The notes under the pieces: model-generated
The model's input: the letters and a program-made list of their open reading frames with translations, nothing else
What the model was told of the DNA's origin: nothing
The model's database searches: none
Shown: piece after piece, positions 1-8,864 of the stretch
Layout of the letters: each line of letters starts with the position of its first letter
Position numbering within the stretch: position 1 is the stretch's first letter
Source: Aequorivita aquimaris
GTDB lineage: Bacteria; Bacteroidota; Bacteroidia; Flavobacteriales; Flavobacteriaceae
Length of the DNA: 64,000 bases
Assembly (NCBI RefSeq): GCF_001573155.1
Contig: NZ_JRWG01000003.1
Coordinates: 124,001-188,000, forward strand
Direction: 5' to 3'
Made by a program: the position numbers and the translations under genes

Positions 1-1028
1 GCCAGTAGGGTAGAAGGAGTAACAATCACTATGTTTTTCTCAAAAGCCCAGTTGTAAATATTGTTGTCCTGATTAATGGCAACTGCAAATGCAGGCTCAA
101 TAGGAACAAATAGCAAAACAAAATCCGGACTTTCAATTTCGTAGAGCGTGTGGTAATTTTTGCCGCTTAGTTGCTCAATATGCTTTTTCAGGGAGGTTAC
201 GTGCTCTTTTAAGAAACGGGCCCTTTGGTCTTCATCTTCCTCGTTTACAAAACGCTCATACGCCACCAGGGAAACCTTTGAATCTATAATCATTTTCTTG
301 TTATCCGGAAGGTGCAGCACGACGTCGGGCAATACACGCCTCCCCTCATCAGTAGTGAAACTGTTTTGAACAAAATATTCACGGTCTTTTTCCAAACCAC
401 TCTTTTCGAGTACACGTTCCAAAACCAATTCGCCCCAATTTCCCTGTATTTTGCTATCCCCTTTCAAGGCTTTGGTCAAGTTTGTAGCCTCCTTGCTCAT
501 TTGCTCGTTCAGCTCTTTCAAACCAATAATTTGCTGTCGCAACATTGCGTGGCGGTCAATACTTTCCTTATGGGTGTCTTCCACGCGTTTTTCGAAATTT
601 TTTATTTTCTCCTGAAGTGGATTCAGAATTATTTCCAGACTTTCCTTATTCTGTTTTGAAAATTTAGTGGATTTTTCATCCAGGATTTTATTGGCAAGAT
701 TTTCAAATTCCTTGGTAAATTTCTCCTGAAGTTTTTCAACCTCTGCTTTCTGTTCGCGGTTGCGGTTTTCAAGATTTTCAAATTCTGAATTGCGCCGCGT
801 GAGCAACATATTAATCTGCTCCTTTTCCTGCCTGATTTGTTCTTTTTCGCGCAAGGCGGTCTCAAAACGCTCGTTCAGTTTTTCTGATTGCAGTTGCGCG
901 TTTTCCAGGCGTTCTTCCAGTTTGCTGGTTTCGGTTTTACCCTTTAAACGGGCAAAATAATTACCCAAAAAAGCTCCGATTAATAAGCAAATGGCAGCAA
1001 GTAAGAGGAATAGAAAAGTTTCGTTCAA
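1..1028 (-). CDS. rmuC: RmuC family DNA recombination protein (3' end outside window)
   Basis: About 342 codons are present and the C-terminus lies beyond the left edge. The only plausible start is TTG at 1028-1026, because an in-frame stop lies three codons upstream. It gives MNETFLFLLL, one N-terminal membrane anchor that matches the usual RmuC beginning. After the anchor comes a long Glu/Lys/Gln-rich coiled coil (about residues 25-150). The RmuC core follows, with motifs GNWGELVLERVLE, LPDVVLHLPD and IIDSKVSL, the last being the nuclease-like core. RmuC proteins limit DNA inversions between short repeats in E. coli; their biochemical activity is still unclear. The gene stands alone, 118 bp from btuD, which reads the same way. 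Confidence 0.93.
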   Translation of the reverse strand, partial: MNETFLFLLLAAICLLIGAFLGNYFARLKGKTETSKLEERLENAQLQSEKLNERFETALREKEQIRQEKEQINMLLTRRNSEFENLENRNREQKAEVEKLQEKFTKEFENLANKILDEKSTKFSKQNKESLEIILNPLQEKIKNFEKRVEDTHKESIDRHAMLRQQIIGLKELNEQMSKEATNLTKALKGDSKIQGNWGELVLERVLEKSGLEKDREYFVQNSFTTDEGRRVLPDVVLHLPDNKKMIIDSKVSLVAYERFVNEEDEDQRARFLKEHVTSLKKHIEQLSGKNYHTLYEIESPDFVLLFVPIEPAFAVAINQDNNIYNWAFEKNIVIVTPSTLL

Positions 1029-1146
1029 TTTTTTAAGTTATTAGGTTAATGAGTAATTTGAAAAAAGACTATTTTTCAAAGTTTTGGTTTGATGATAAAG
1101 ATAAGAAGTTATACTGAATCAATTAGCTCAGTACCTGTATAACTAA

Positions 1147-1941
1147 TTAACTTTTTATCTTAAACCGCCCCGTTTTTCCATCGAAATCAATAGTTTCTTT
1201 TGGAAATAATGTATCAAACCGTCCGGCCTCAATCAGCTTGCACGGATCATCGAAATAGGTTTCATTCTTTGCCATCACCAGCATCTTGTCGGTAAGTTGG
1301 ATAGCCAAATCTATTTCGTGGGTCGAAAAAAGAATCGTCTTTTGCGTTTCCGAGGCTAACTTTTTCAATAATTTCAGAATATAGGCACGGTGGTAAATAT
1401 CCAAATGCGTTGTTGGTTCGTCTAGAATAATTAACGGCGTGTCCTGCGCCAATGCTCTCGCTATCGCCACCCGCTGCATTTGGCCATCGCTCAGTTCAAA
1501 ACATTTTCTATTTGCAAGGGTTGCAGTTTCGGTTGCTTCCAGCGCAGCTTGAATTTCTTTTTTATCTGCTTCGGAAAGTGAACCCATCCAATTTGTGTAA
1601 GGCTGTCTGCCCAAGGAAACCAGCTCCAGCACCGACAGGTTTTTTGAGGCAGGGGCTTCGGTCAAAACAACGCTTAAACGGGTTGCGAGTTGGAAAGCGG
1701 AATAATCCGAGATATTCTTCCCATTTAAAAAAACGTCACCTTTTAAAGCAGCCTGCATACCCGTTAATGTGCGCAGCAAGGTGGATTTACCAATTCCATT
1801 AGCACCCACGAGTCCTACCAATTCCCCTTTTTTAATGGAAAAATTGATTCTATCGGCAATTATAAGATTGTCGCCTTTTTTCGAATAACCCACCGCAAGG
1901 TTTCGCGTTTGTAAAATACTATGTTTTTCTTCCAAAGCCAT
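1147..1941 (-). CDS. btuD: ABC transporter ATP-binding protein, vitamin B12/iron-siderophore type
   Basis: 264 residues. ATPase subunit of an FecCD-type importer: it binds ATP at the cytoplasmic face of BtuC to power uptake. Visible motifs are Walker A (GANGIGKST), the signature (LSDGQMQR), Walker B (LIILDEPTTHLD) and the switch histidine (FSTHEID). The chosen ATG at 1941 overlaps the btuC stop by one base (TAATG), which implies translational coupling. The frame is open further upstream to 2088, but that would intrude about 150 bp into btuC and adds no conserved sequence. It is last in the btuF-btuC-btuD operon. The cobalamin substrate is inferred from the divergent riboswitch-btuB unit; from the protein alone a haem or siderophore substrate would be equally possible. 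Confidence 0.9.
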   Translation of the reverse strand: MALEEKHSILQTRNLAVGYSKKGDNLIIADRINFSIKKGELVGLVGANGIGKSTLLRTLTGMQAALKGDVFLNGKNISDYSAFQLATRLSVVLTEAPASKNLSVLELVSLGRQPYTNWMGSLSEADKKEIQAALEATETATLANRKCFELSDGQMQRVAIARALAQDTPLIILDEPTTHLDIYHRAYILKLLKKLASETQKTILFSTHEIDLAIQLTDKMLVMAKNETYFDDPCKLIEAGRFDTLFPKETIDFDGKTGRFKIKS

Positions 1942-2972
1942 TAAAAGAAAAGTTTTCGTTTGCGTACCAACAGCCAAATTACCACCGGCGCGCCTACCAG
2001 TGAGGTGATGGCGTTTATGGGTAACGTAAATTCGCTGAAGGGCAATTGTGCTACCGTATCGCAAATTAACAATAATAAACTTCCGCACAGAAGCACCGCA
2101 GGCAAAAGCACAAAATGATTTGATGTTTTAAAAAATTGGCGCACCAAATGTGGAACGGCCAATCCCACAAATGCAATTGGGCCCACAAATGCAGTAATGC
2201 TTCCCGCAAGAATACTGGTTGCGAGAATGATTATAAAAGTGGTTCTTTTAATGTGTAGCCCCATACTTTTGGCATAATTTTCACCTAAAAGTAAAGCGTT
2301 TAAAGATTTACTGCTGAAAAAACTAAGTGCCAAACCAGCCAAAAAACAAATCGTCAGAATCAAAACGCCCTGCCACGATTGGTTTCCCAGACTTCCGAAA
2401 GACCAAAAAATGTACTGCTGCAATTGTTCCGCATTGCTGAAATAGGAAAGAACCGAAACCACCGCTGTTGTCACGCTCCCGAACATCAATCCAATAATCA
2501 AAATTGCCATAGTATCCTTTATTCTGAAGGTAACCGCCAACACGGCCAGCAACACCAAAAAGCTTCCCAATGCCGAAGCTATTACAAGGCTCCATTGGCT
2601 TAACAATAGGGTCCCAAAAAATCCTCCGAAGGCGCTAGCGCCCAAAATTAAAATAGCAACTCCCAAACTTGCTCCACTGCTCAGCCCTAACACAAAAGGT
2701 CCAGCCAGTGGATTGCGGAATAGCGTCTGCATGAGCAATCCCGACACGGCCAGTCCGCCCCCAGCGAGCATCGCCGTCAATGCCTTTGGGAGGCGATAGT
2801 CAAAAATTATAAAACGCCAGGTTTCTTTTGAGGCGCCATTTCCTATAAATAATGAAATTATTTCGTCAAGCGGAATTGAAACCGACCCCATTCCCAAATT
2901 CATCAAGAATGCCGCGAGGAGAGCGACAAAGAGCACCGCAAATTGCAATCTGTATGTTTGGCTAACCTGCAT
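1941..2972 (-). CDS. btuC: FecCD-family ABC transporter permease
   Basis: 343 residues with about ten hydrophobic segments, the normal size and topology for the FecCD/BtuC permease family. Family motifs include LPKALTAMLAGGGLAVSG near residue 60, NPLAGPFVLGLSSGASLG, and GPIAFVGLAVPHLVR in the cytoplasmic loop that contacts the ATPase. It forms the inner-membrane channel that receives substrate from the binding protein BtuF. Both ends are coupled to its neighbours: the start overlaps the btuF stop and the stop overlaps the btuD start, each by one base in a TAATG arrangement. Confidence 0.92.
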   Translation of the reverse strand: MQVSQTYRLQFAVLFVALLAAFLMNLGMGSVSIPLDEIISLFIGNGASKETWRFIIFDYRLPKALTAMLAGGGLAVSGLLMQTLFRNPLAGPFVLGLSSGASLGVAILILGASAFGGFFGTLLLSQWSLVIASALGSFLVLLAVLAVTFRIKDTMAILIIGLMFGSVTTAVVSVLSYFSNAEQLQQYIFWSFGSLGNQSWQGVLILTICFLAGLALSFFSSKSLNALLLGENYAKSMGLHIKRTTFIIILATSILAGSITAFVGPIAFVGLAVPHLVRQFFKTSNHFVLLPAVLLCGSLLLLICDTVAQLPFSEFTLPINAITSLVGAPVVIWLLVRKRKLFF

Positions 2973-4120
2973 TAATCGAGTTTGTTGAAAAAATAAAGTT
3001 GGTGCTCCTGGAAAAGTTCTGGATGTAAGATTTTTATTAAATCCTTTAAAACCAAATCAGGTCTGTTGGGTGCCAATTCATAATAAATAACGCCGCCAGT
3101 CTGGCCTTTTTTCATGCTATACGAATATACATTTCCCGTTTTATAAGCTTTAAATTGCGTATAAACCTGACTGGCGTTTTCCATTTCGTCCAGTGAAGTG
3201 AACTGGCCGGGCCCAATCCAAAAATCGGCGTCGTGGCCCTTTTCCAAAACCGATTCCAAATTTAAGGAAAGACTGCCCGTACCTGATGTGTCGCTCCAGA
3301 GATAATTGCCATTGGCGTCGGTTATAAACTGTGCGCCCCAGCTATTGCCCTGTGGCATATACCACACATCCTTATACATTGCACCACTGATTACGGAGGG
3401 TGTTGTCTTGGCTTCGTAAGCTATTTTTTTTGCGGAGAGATATTCGGTCTCAATATTTCTGAAAACGCTATCTGCTTCTTTTTCTTTGTTGAAAAGCGCT
3501 CCGAAAAATTTAATCCATTCGGCTTTTCCCAAGGGGGAAGTCTCTGTCCAATCTGAATTGTAAAGTACGGGAATGCCCGATTTCTGAAGCGTTGAAAAGG
3601 TAGAATTGTTTCCGTCAACTGCAAACCCAATCACCGCATCGGGATTTAGGTCTATCAAAATTTCGGTGTTCAAATCTTCGTTTTTTCCCAGTTCGGCAAT
3701 TTTTCCCTCGGCGATTTTTTGGCGCGTTTTTTCCGAAGAAATATAATTCAGATTCGGAAAACCGATTAAGGCGTCCAGTTCGTTTAACATTTCCAAAGAA
3801 GGAATATGGGTAGTGGAGGTGACTACAATTTGCTTTACCGGAACTTCCACCACAGCATCGTAATCCTCAGGGTTTTGAAGGGTAGTGTTCTTTTCAATTA
3901 AAGCATATTTAAATGTCCTGTCCGTTCCCGGCCAAGGGTTTTTCAATGTTATGGTTTTATAGCCTTCAAAAGTGCTTATTTCAAAACCTTGGGCGTAATT
4001 AATTTCCTTCTCTTTCGTGGGAATATCAGCAATTTCAGGAGTTTTTTCAGTTTCAGTTTTACAGGAAACAAAGGCTACGAAAAAAAGTAGTTTGAATAAG
4101 TTCTTTTTGAAATAAAGCAT
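2972..4120 (-). CDS. btuF: Substrate-binding lipoprotein of the B12/siderophore ABC importer
   Basis: 382 residues. The start at 4120 gives a lipoprotein signal peptide MLYFKKNLFKLLFFVAFVSC; an in-frame ATG seven codons upstream would only lengthen the n-region. The +2 residues (KTETEK) carry no acidic export cluster right after the cysteine, consistent with a periplasmic, membrane-tethered protein. The body is a class III periplasmic binding protein: IVVTSTTHIPSLEMLNELDALIGFPN, the middle helix DLNPDAVIGFAVDG, and the C-terminal lobe ending APNRPDLVLKDL. It delivers ligand to BtuC. It is first in the leftward operon and diverges from the riboswitch-btuB unit, so cobalamin is the likely ligand. 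A haem or siderophore binding role cannot be excluded from sequence. Confidence 0.85.
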   Translation of the reverse strand: MLYFKKNLFKLLFFVAFVSCKTETEKTPEIADIPTKEKEINYAQGFEISTFEGYKTITLKNPWPGTDRTFKYALIEKNTTLQNPEDYDAVVEVPVKQIVVTSTTHIPSLEMLNELDALIGFPNLNYISSEKTRQKIAEGKIAELGKNEDLNTEILIDLNPDAVIGFAVDGNNSTFSTLQKSGIPVLYNSDWTETSPLGKAEWIKFFGALFNKEKEADSVFRNIETEYLSAKKIAYEAKTTPSVISGAMYKDVWYMPQGNSWGAQFITDANGNYLWSDTSGTGSLSLNLESVLEKGHDADFWIGPGQFTSLDEMENASQVYTQFKAYKTGNVYSYSMKKGQTGGVIYYELAPNRPDLVLKDLIKILHPELFQEHQLYFFNKLD

Positions 4121-4148
4121 TGTTGGGTGTTTTTTACACAAAGTTGCA

Positions 4149-4156
4149 CAAAGGTA
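4149..4156 (-). promoter_or_regulatory. Putative -7 box for btuFCD
   Basis: On the minus strand the sequence reads TACCTTTG, a full match to the Bacteroidota -7 consensus TAnnTTTG, 28 bases before the btuF ATG. No convincing TTG -33 element is visible at the usual distance, so this is a sequence-only call. Confidence 0.4.
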
Positions 4157-4263
4157 TCACAAAGTTTCAGAAAGTGTTAATTGATTTCCTTTGCTATTAT
4201 GAAGTTAAAAAACTAAAGGACAAACTTCGTGAAATAACTTTTCAATCCTTCAAAAATTACCAC

Positions 4264-4271
4264 TATCTTCG
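4264..4271 (+). promoter_or_regulatory. Putative -7 box for the riboswitch-btuB transcript
   Basis: TATCTTCG is one base off TAnnTTTG and lies just upstream of the predicted cobalamin riboswitch. Transcription would then start near 4278. The -33 region has only TTTTC, so support is moderate. Confidence 0.35.
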
Positions 4272-4279
4272 CGATGAAT

Positions 4280-4475
4280 TTTGGTGAGCAATTTTCCACC
4301 ACGGAAAAAGCTCTTAAAAGGGAATTCGGTTAAAATCCGAAGCTGTTCCCGCAACTGTAAGTCGTCCCGAAGTATTTTCGGGCGTGCATGCTTCAAAAAC
4401 CACTGTTCGCATATAGCGGATGGGAAGGTTGCACAAAAAGACAAGCCAGGAGACCTGCCAGATTCATAATATAAA
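4280..4475 (+). promoter_or_regulatory. Cobalamin (adenosylcobalamin) riboswitch
   Basis: The conserved core is clear. GGGAATTCGGTTAAAATCCG (4319-4338) forms the P3/P4 region, CCCGCAACTGTAAG follows, and the B12 box GCCAGGAGACCTGCC lies at 4445-4459. A CCCGAAGTATTTTCGGG stem sits between them as a peripheral arm. The element lies 30-45 bp before the btuB start and on the same strand. It should bind intracellular cobalamin and reduce expression of btuB and the following lipoprotein gene when B12 is plentiful. The outer limits given are approximate because P1 pairing was not modelled. Confidence 0.95.
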
Positions 4476-4505
4476 ACGTCAAACTTTCGGGATAAAGGTT
4501 GCAGT

Positions 4506-6338
4506 ATGAAACTAAAGGGTTACCATATTTTTTTCACTATTTTTCTGTGCACGGCCTCGGCGTTTGCGCAGCTTGACAGTATTCAGCAGTTGCCCGAGGT
4601 GATGTTGACCGATTCCAAACTCGTGCATTTTTCTAAAGGTTTCAAACTTGAAAAATTGGGTGATTCCCTAATTGAGCGAAATGCAACTTCACTTACCGAG
4701 ACGCTACGTTACAATTCAAACATATATTTTAAGGAAAACAGTTTTGGAATGGTTTCCTCCCCGTCTTTCCGCGGAACCAATGCCGCTCAGACTGCCGTAA
4801 TCTGGAATGGTATCAATATAAATTCGGTATTTACCGGACAGACCGATTTCAATGTAATTTCACCTTTAAATTATGAAGAAATCGCAATTAGAAGTGGCGG
4901 CGGCGGGGTGCAATACGGCAGCGGTGCCGTGGGCGGAAGTATTCACCTGAACAATACGTATTCATTCAAAAAAATACATAGTACTAAAGTTGGCCTGCTT
5001 TACGGGAGTTTTGCGACCCTTGGTGGAACGGCCAGTACAACTCAAACTTGGGGTGACCATTATTTGAACGTGGGCGTGGATTTTATCAGTTCCGATAATG
5101 ATTATGAGTATGTGGGGAAGAATCAAAAAAATACACACGGTGAGTTTTTGCGCTTTTCGGCAAAAATTAATGAGGCCCGTAAACTAAAACGCGGGGTGGC
5201 CACCTGGAATTCTGAGTACAGTTACAACAATCGGAATTTTTCGGGCAGCTTAAACACTGTGGGAAAGGATGGCTACAATGATATTGCTACGCGGAACCTT
5301 TGGCAAATCCAGCAGGAAATGGGAGTTTTCAAGATGAAAATAAGTGCTGCGCATCTTTTTGAACAGTTTAAATATTTTCCCGATAGTGATAAACCACTCT
5401 ATGACAAGGGGCGTGCAAATACCTTTATCAGCGGCCTTCAAACGGAAGTTTTGCTCTCTAAAAAATTTCGAATAAATAGCAAGATTGAATATACTTATGT
5501 TACAGCACAAGGCAGTAATGTGGGAGAAAACCACCGCAAAACACTGGCCGCCGTTTTGTTGTTCAACCATAAAATTTCAAGGGATTTTAGTTATGGCTTG
5601 AATCTTCGGAAAGAATTCCTGAACGGTTTTGACAACCCTTGGCTCTTTTCCGCAGATGCGAAATGGGATGTTTCAAAAAGTTATTCCCTGCGCGTGAATG
5701 GCTCAAAGAATTATCGCATTCCCACCTTTAACGATTTGTACTGGTATGGCGGCGGAAATAGTAATCTGCAACCTGAAACTTCCTATCAAGTGGAACTTGG
5801 GCAGGAAATAACCTTCGGCAATTTGAAGACTGACATAGCGGCTTACTATATTTCTTCCGAAGATTTAATAAAATGGGTGCCCATAAGCGGAAGTGTATGG
5901 GAGCCAATAAATATTCAAGAAACCCGAAATTATGGAATTGAGGCGACCCTGGGCTATTTTATAAAATTGGGTCCGCAACACTCGTTGGATTTTAGCGCGA
6001 ATTATTCCTATACCAAGGCAGAGGATTTGGAAAAGAAAAAGCAGCTAATTTACGTGCCGTTCCAAAAGGCTGGGGGTACCGTGGCTTACGATTTTAGAAA
6101 ACTTTCAATATACGCCCAAGGATTGTTCAATGGCGAAGCCTACACAACTACGGACAACAGCAGCAGTGTTGCAGGCTATACGGTTTTTAATTTTGGCGCT
6201 TCGGTCGCACTGCCATTTGAACCGAACCTTACCGTTGGCGGCAGACTCAAAAATGCCTTCAACACCTATTATGAAAATGTGGCGTACCGGCCTATGCCTT
6301 CACGAAATATTCAAATATTCTTAAACCTTAAAATATAA
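4506..6338 (+). CDS. btuB: TonB-dependent outer-membrane vitamin B12 receptor
   Basis: 610 residues with signal peptide MKLKGYHIFFTIFLCTASAFAQ. The plug domain (about residues 30-155) contains SFRGTNAAQTAVIWNGININ and the GGGGVQYGSGAVGGSIHL segment that closes the plug. The rest is an alternating-hydrophobic 22-strand barrel with a conserved RVNGSKNYRIPTFNDLYW segment, and the protein ends in the aromatic-flanked strand RNIQIFLNLKI typical of BAM substrates. Length is normal for BtuB (about 600). It imports cobalamin across the outer membrane using TonB energy. Placement directly behind a cobalamin riboswitch and next to btuFCD makes the substrate assignment strong. The next gene follows after 5 bp. 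Confidence 0.95.
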   Translation: MKLKGYHIFFTIFLCTASAFAQLDSIQQLPEVMLTDSKLVHFSKGFKLEKLGDSLIERNATSLTETLRYNSNIYFKENSFGMVSSPSFRGTNAAQTAVIWNGININSVFTGQTDFNVISPLNYEEIAIRSGGGGVQYGSGAVGGSIHLNNTYSFKKIHSTKVGLLYGSFATLGGTASTTQTWGDHYLNVGVDFISSDNDYEYVGKNQKNTHGEFLRFSAKINEARKLKRGVATWNSEYSYNNRNFSGSLNTVGKDGYNDIATRNLWQIQQEMGVFKMKISAAHLFEQFKYFPDSDKPLYDKGRANTFISGLQTEVLLSKKFRINSKIEYTYVTAQGSNVGENHRKTLAAVLLFNHKISRDFSYGLNLRKEFLNGFDNPWLFSADAKWDVSKSYSLRVNGSKNYRIPTFNDLYWYGGGNSNLQPETSYQVELGQEITFGNLKTDIAAYYISSEDLIKWVPISGSVWEPINIQETRNYGIEATLGYFIKLGPQHSLDFSANYSYTKAEDLEKKKQLIYVPFQKAGGTVAYDFRKLSIYAQGLFNGEAYTTTDNSSSVAGYTVFNFGASVALPFEPNLTVGGRLKNAFNTYYENVAYRPMPSRNIQIFLNLKI

Positions 6339-6343
6339 TTAAA

Positions 6344-7399
6344 ATGAAAATGATGAATAAAGTATTTTTTTTAGCAATTACAGCGCTATTTTTTGTGTCT
6401 TGTAGCAATGATGACGATAGCCAGCCAGAATACGTGCCGGCGGCGTTTGAAAAGGGAATTTTAGTAACCAACGAAGGTCCTTTTGGCAATGGAAGTGGCA
6501 ACATTACCTTTATTTCTGAAGATTACAGTACGGTTACGCAAAATATTTACAGGACCGTGAACGGAACGGAGCTTGGGAACATTGTTCAATCCATGGGTTT
6601 TCAAGATGATAATGCATATATAGTGGTGAACAATTCAAACAAAATAATGATTGCCAATAGATATTCCTTTGAAGCGGTCGATTCAATTAAGACCGGTATT
6701 AACAATCCACGTTACTTTATGGGAACAGATGGTAACAGGGGATATGTAACCAATTGGGGCGACCCCAATGATAACGGCGACGATTTTGTGGCGGTAGTGG
6801 ATTTGCGCAACAATACCATTGCTGCTACCATTCCTGTTGCCTTTGGACCAGAACGTATGGTAACTTACAATAATAAAATTTACGTGGCGCACCAGGGCGG
6901 TTACGGTCAAAATAATTTAATTTCTGTAATTTCGGGTACCAACCTGGAAAATACCATTACCGTGGGTGATGTTCCGAACTCAATGGTTGTTAAAGGTAGT
7001 TCACTGTTTGTACTTTGTGGCGGAAACCCAAGTTATACCGGCAACGAAACCGCAGGTTCGCTCGTTGAAATTGACCTTGCAAACGGACAGGTTTTAAATA
7101 CATACACTTTTGGCACGACGGAGCACCCAACCAACCTAACGATGGACGGTAATAGCTTTTTCTATTCTTTGGATGGAAACGTTTATAAGTTAAACAGCAG
7201 TTCCATTTCCTTACCCGGAAATGATATCATAGCCGGTTTTTTCTACACTATGGTTGCGAAGGATGGCCTCCTATACGCAACGGACGCTGATGACTTTGCG
7301 AGCAGAGGTTCATTAAAAATTTATGATTTATCAACCAATCAACAAATCCAGGATTTTCAGGTAGGCATAGTACCCGGCGGCGTCTATTTTAACGAGTAA
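6344..7399 (+). CDS. Surface lipoprotein with YncE/DUF5074-like beta-propeller, BtuG-like
   Basis: 351 residues. Type II signal peptide with lipobox FVSC, followed by SNDDDS. An acidic cluster directly after the cysteine is the export signal that sends Bacteroidota lipoproteins to the cell surface. The remainder is a repeated beta-propeller: segments such as YFMGTDGNRGYVTN, VAVVDLRNNTIAATIPVAFGPE, NKIYVAH and LISVISGTNLENTITVG recur about every 45-50 residues. It is translated 5 bp after btuB under the same riboswitch. In Bacteroides, BtuG is a surface propeller lipoprotein that binds cobalamin very tightly and docks on BtuB. Context, length and fold suggest the same role here, but homology to BtuG itself cannot be proved by eye. 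Confidence 0.8.
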   Translation: MKMMNKVFFLAITALFFVSCSNDDDSQPEYVPAAFEKGILVTNEGPFGNGSGNITFISEDYSTVTQNIYRTVNGTELGNIVQSMGFQDDNAYIVVNNSNKIMIANRYSFEAVDSIKTGINNPRYFMGTDGNRGYVTNWGDPNDNGDDFVAVVDLRNNTIAATIPVAFGPERMVTYNNKIYVAHQGGYGQNNLISVISGTNLENTITVGDVPNSMVVKGSSLFVLCGGNPSYTGNETAGSLVEIDLANGQVLNTYTFGTTEHPTNLTMDGNSFFYSLDGNVYKLNSSSISLPGNDIIAGFFYTMVAKDGLLYATDADDFASRGSLKIYDLSTNQQIQDFQVGIVPGGVYFNE

Positions 7400-7414
7400 T
7401 AATTTTTCATATAT

Positions 7415-7461
7415 AAAATGAAGCTCCGTTAAACTATATAAATTTAACGGAGCTTCATTTT
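7415..7461. terminator. Bidirectional rho-independent terminator
   Basis: A perfect 19-bp inverted repeat (arms 7415-7433 and 7443-7461, loop of 9 bases) has A-runs on one side and T-runs on the other. It sits between two convergent genes, so it can end both the btuB operon and the S41 peptidase transcript. Confidence 0.9.
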
Positions 7462-7469
7462 AATAATAA

Positions 7470-8864
7470 CTAGTTTCCAATCATTTTTCCGAAAAGAGGA
7501 GAAGAGGCCTTACTGTCTGAAATTTCCTTTAAATGCGGACCTTCTTTTTGGGAAGTCATAGGTCTTCCTGCAATTTCGAATAAAGCCGCAGCCAGCAGTG
7601 GTTCATTTTCGTCACCCAATTGCCCTAGATTGAAATAATTTTCCTGCAATGGAATCTGCGGAAACAAACCTTCTGTAAAATCTGTGTTTCCAGCAGCATT
7701 GGCTGTTTTAAACACCAAAGGAAGCATGGCATAAGTATGGTTCGGATTTGCCTCACTTCTGCTAAACTGTGGTGCGGGCGCATCGTATAACAAAAACGAA
7801 GCTTGAAATTTTCCTGTGGTTGTATCACCCACCTGAACAGCATCTATATAGGGCTTTAGTCCGTTCAAAACCAATTCGCTGGCCGAAGCACTTCTTCTGG
7901 TGGTAATAATATAAACTTGTGAAAGGTTTAGACTGCTAATGGAACTTCCATTACTAATGGTACTGTCAAAAAGACCATTTTCAGCATAGTCAGCTTGTCT
8001 ATCTTCATTCCAGAATTCTTGATAAAAAACCTGCCCGTTAAATTGTCCAGTTATCATACTGGCTAGATCTGTCGCAGTTTCAACAGAACCGCCGCCATTG
8101 TATCTAAGGTCGAGCACCAAGCTGCTCACTCCATCAGCTTTAAACTGAGAAAAGGCATTGTTAAGTTCGGTATCATAATCTTTTATGAAACCGTTATACA
8201 TTAAATAGCCTATTTTGTTTCCGTTGACGGTAAGTGTTTCAGCTTTATATACAGGGTTTTCATTGTATTGTGTTTTGTTCAAAAGAGCAGTTTCTCCCGT
8301 AAGGGTAAAATCAGCCCCATCGTAAGTAGCGAGCCCAATGGTATAAGTGTTTGGCGCAAGCAAGTCGTTGTAATTGTTTTCATTCAATTGTTGACCATCT
8401 ATTGTTGTAAAAATATCACCCCGTACCAAACCTTGTGATTGGGCATCGGTATTGGGAAGCACGTAGCGCACGTACCCAAAAACATTTCCGCTGTTGTCTG
8501 GATAATAAACCAAACCAAACTCCATGCCGTTGCTTAAGGTTATCCCGCTAAGTGCATTCTCAATAAGTGTGTAGTCGCTATAAAGATTACTGAAACGATC
8601 CTGGGATGACAACAAATAGTCAAAAAGAGTCTCGGGAGTTTCATAATTATTTAAAAAGCTGTTTAGCTCATCCTGGTTGGCAAAAGCATCATTCGCCAGT
8701 TCTGGAGTGTCCGCTTTATATAGATAAAAATAATTAAGGCCTCGGTAAATAAAATTCTGAATGTCTATGGTAGATGCAGGTTGAAGGTTATCATCAGCAT
8801 CTTCAAAACACGAAACATAAAGTACGGAAACGATTAAAAGGGAAATGAAAATTCTTTTCTTCAT
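7470..8864 (-). CDS. S41 family C-terminal processing peptidase, lipoprotein
   Basis: 464 residues. Lipoprotein signal MKKRIFISLLIVSVLYVSC followed by FEDADDN, an acidic stretch compatible with surface export. An N-terminal helical segment precedes a PDZ-like domain (GYVRYVLPNTDAQSQGLVRGD, about residues 130-190). The S41 catalytic core has LVLDLRYNGGG, the nucleophile region TTRRSASASELVLNGL (Ser of SASE) and GDTTTGKFQAS with the general-base lysine. It would cleave periplasmic or surface proteins near the C-terminus; the natural substrate is unknown. It is a single-gene unit sharing a terminator with the btuB operon and diverging from the sigma-factor operon. Confidence 0.92.
   Translation of the reverse strand: MKKRIFISLLIVSVLYVSCFEDADDNLQPASTIDIQNFIYRGLNYFYLYKADTPELANDAFANQDELNSFLNNYETPETLFDYLLSSQDRFSNLYSDYTLIENALSGITLSNGMEFGLVYYPDNSGNVFGYVRYVLPNTDAQSQGLVRGDIFTTIDGQQLNENNYNDLLAPNTYTIGLATYDGADFTLTGETALLNKTQYNENPVYKAETLTVNGNKIGYLMYNGFIKDYDTELNNAFSQFKADGVSSLVLDLRYNGGGSVETATDLASMITGQFNGQVFYQEFWNEDRQADYAENGLFDSTISNGSSISSLNLSQVYIITTRRSASASELVLNGLKPYIDAVQVGDTTTGKFQASFLLYDAPAPQFSRSEANPNHTYAMLPLVFKTANAAGNTDFTEGLFPQIPLQENYFNLGQLGDENEPLLAAALFEIAGRPMTSQKEGPHLKEISDSKASSPLFGKMIGN

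Noticed and set aside
1941-2088. Longer start for the ABC ATPase gene (49 extra codons)
   Set aside because: The extra part overlaps btuC and carries no conserved ATPase sequence; the TAATG junction at 1941 fits better.
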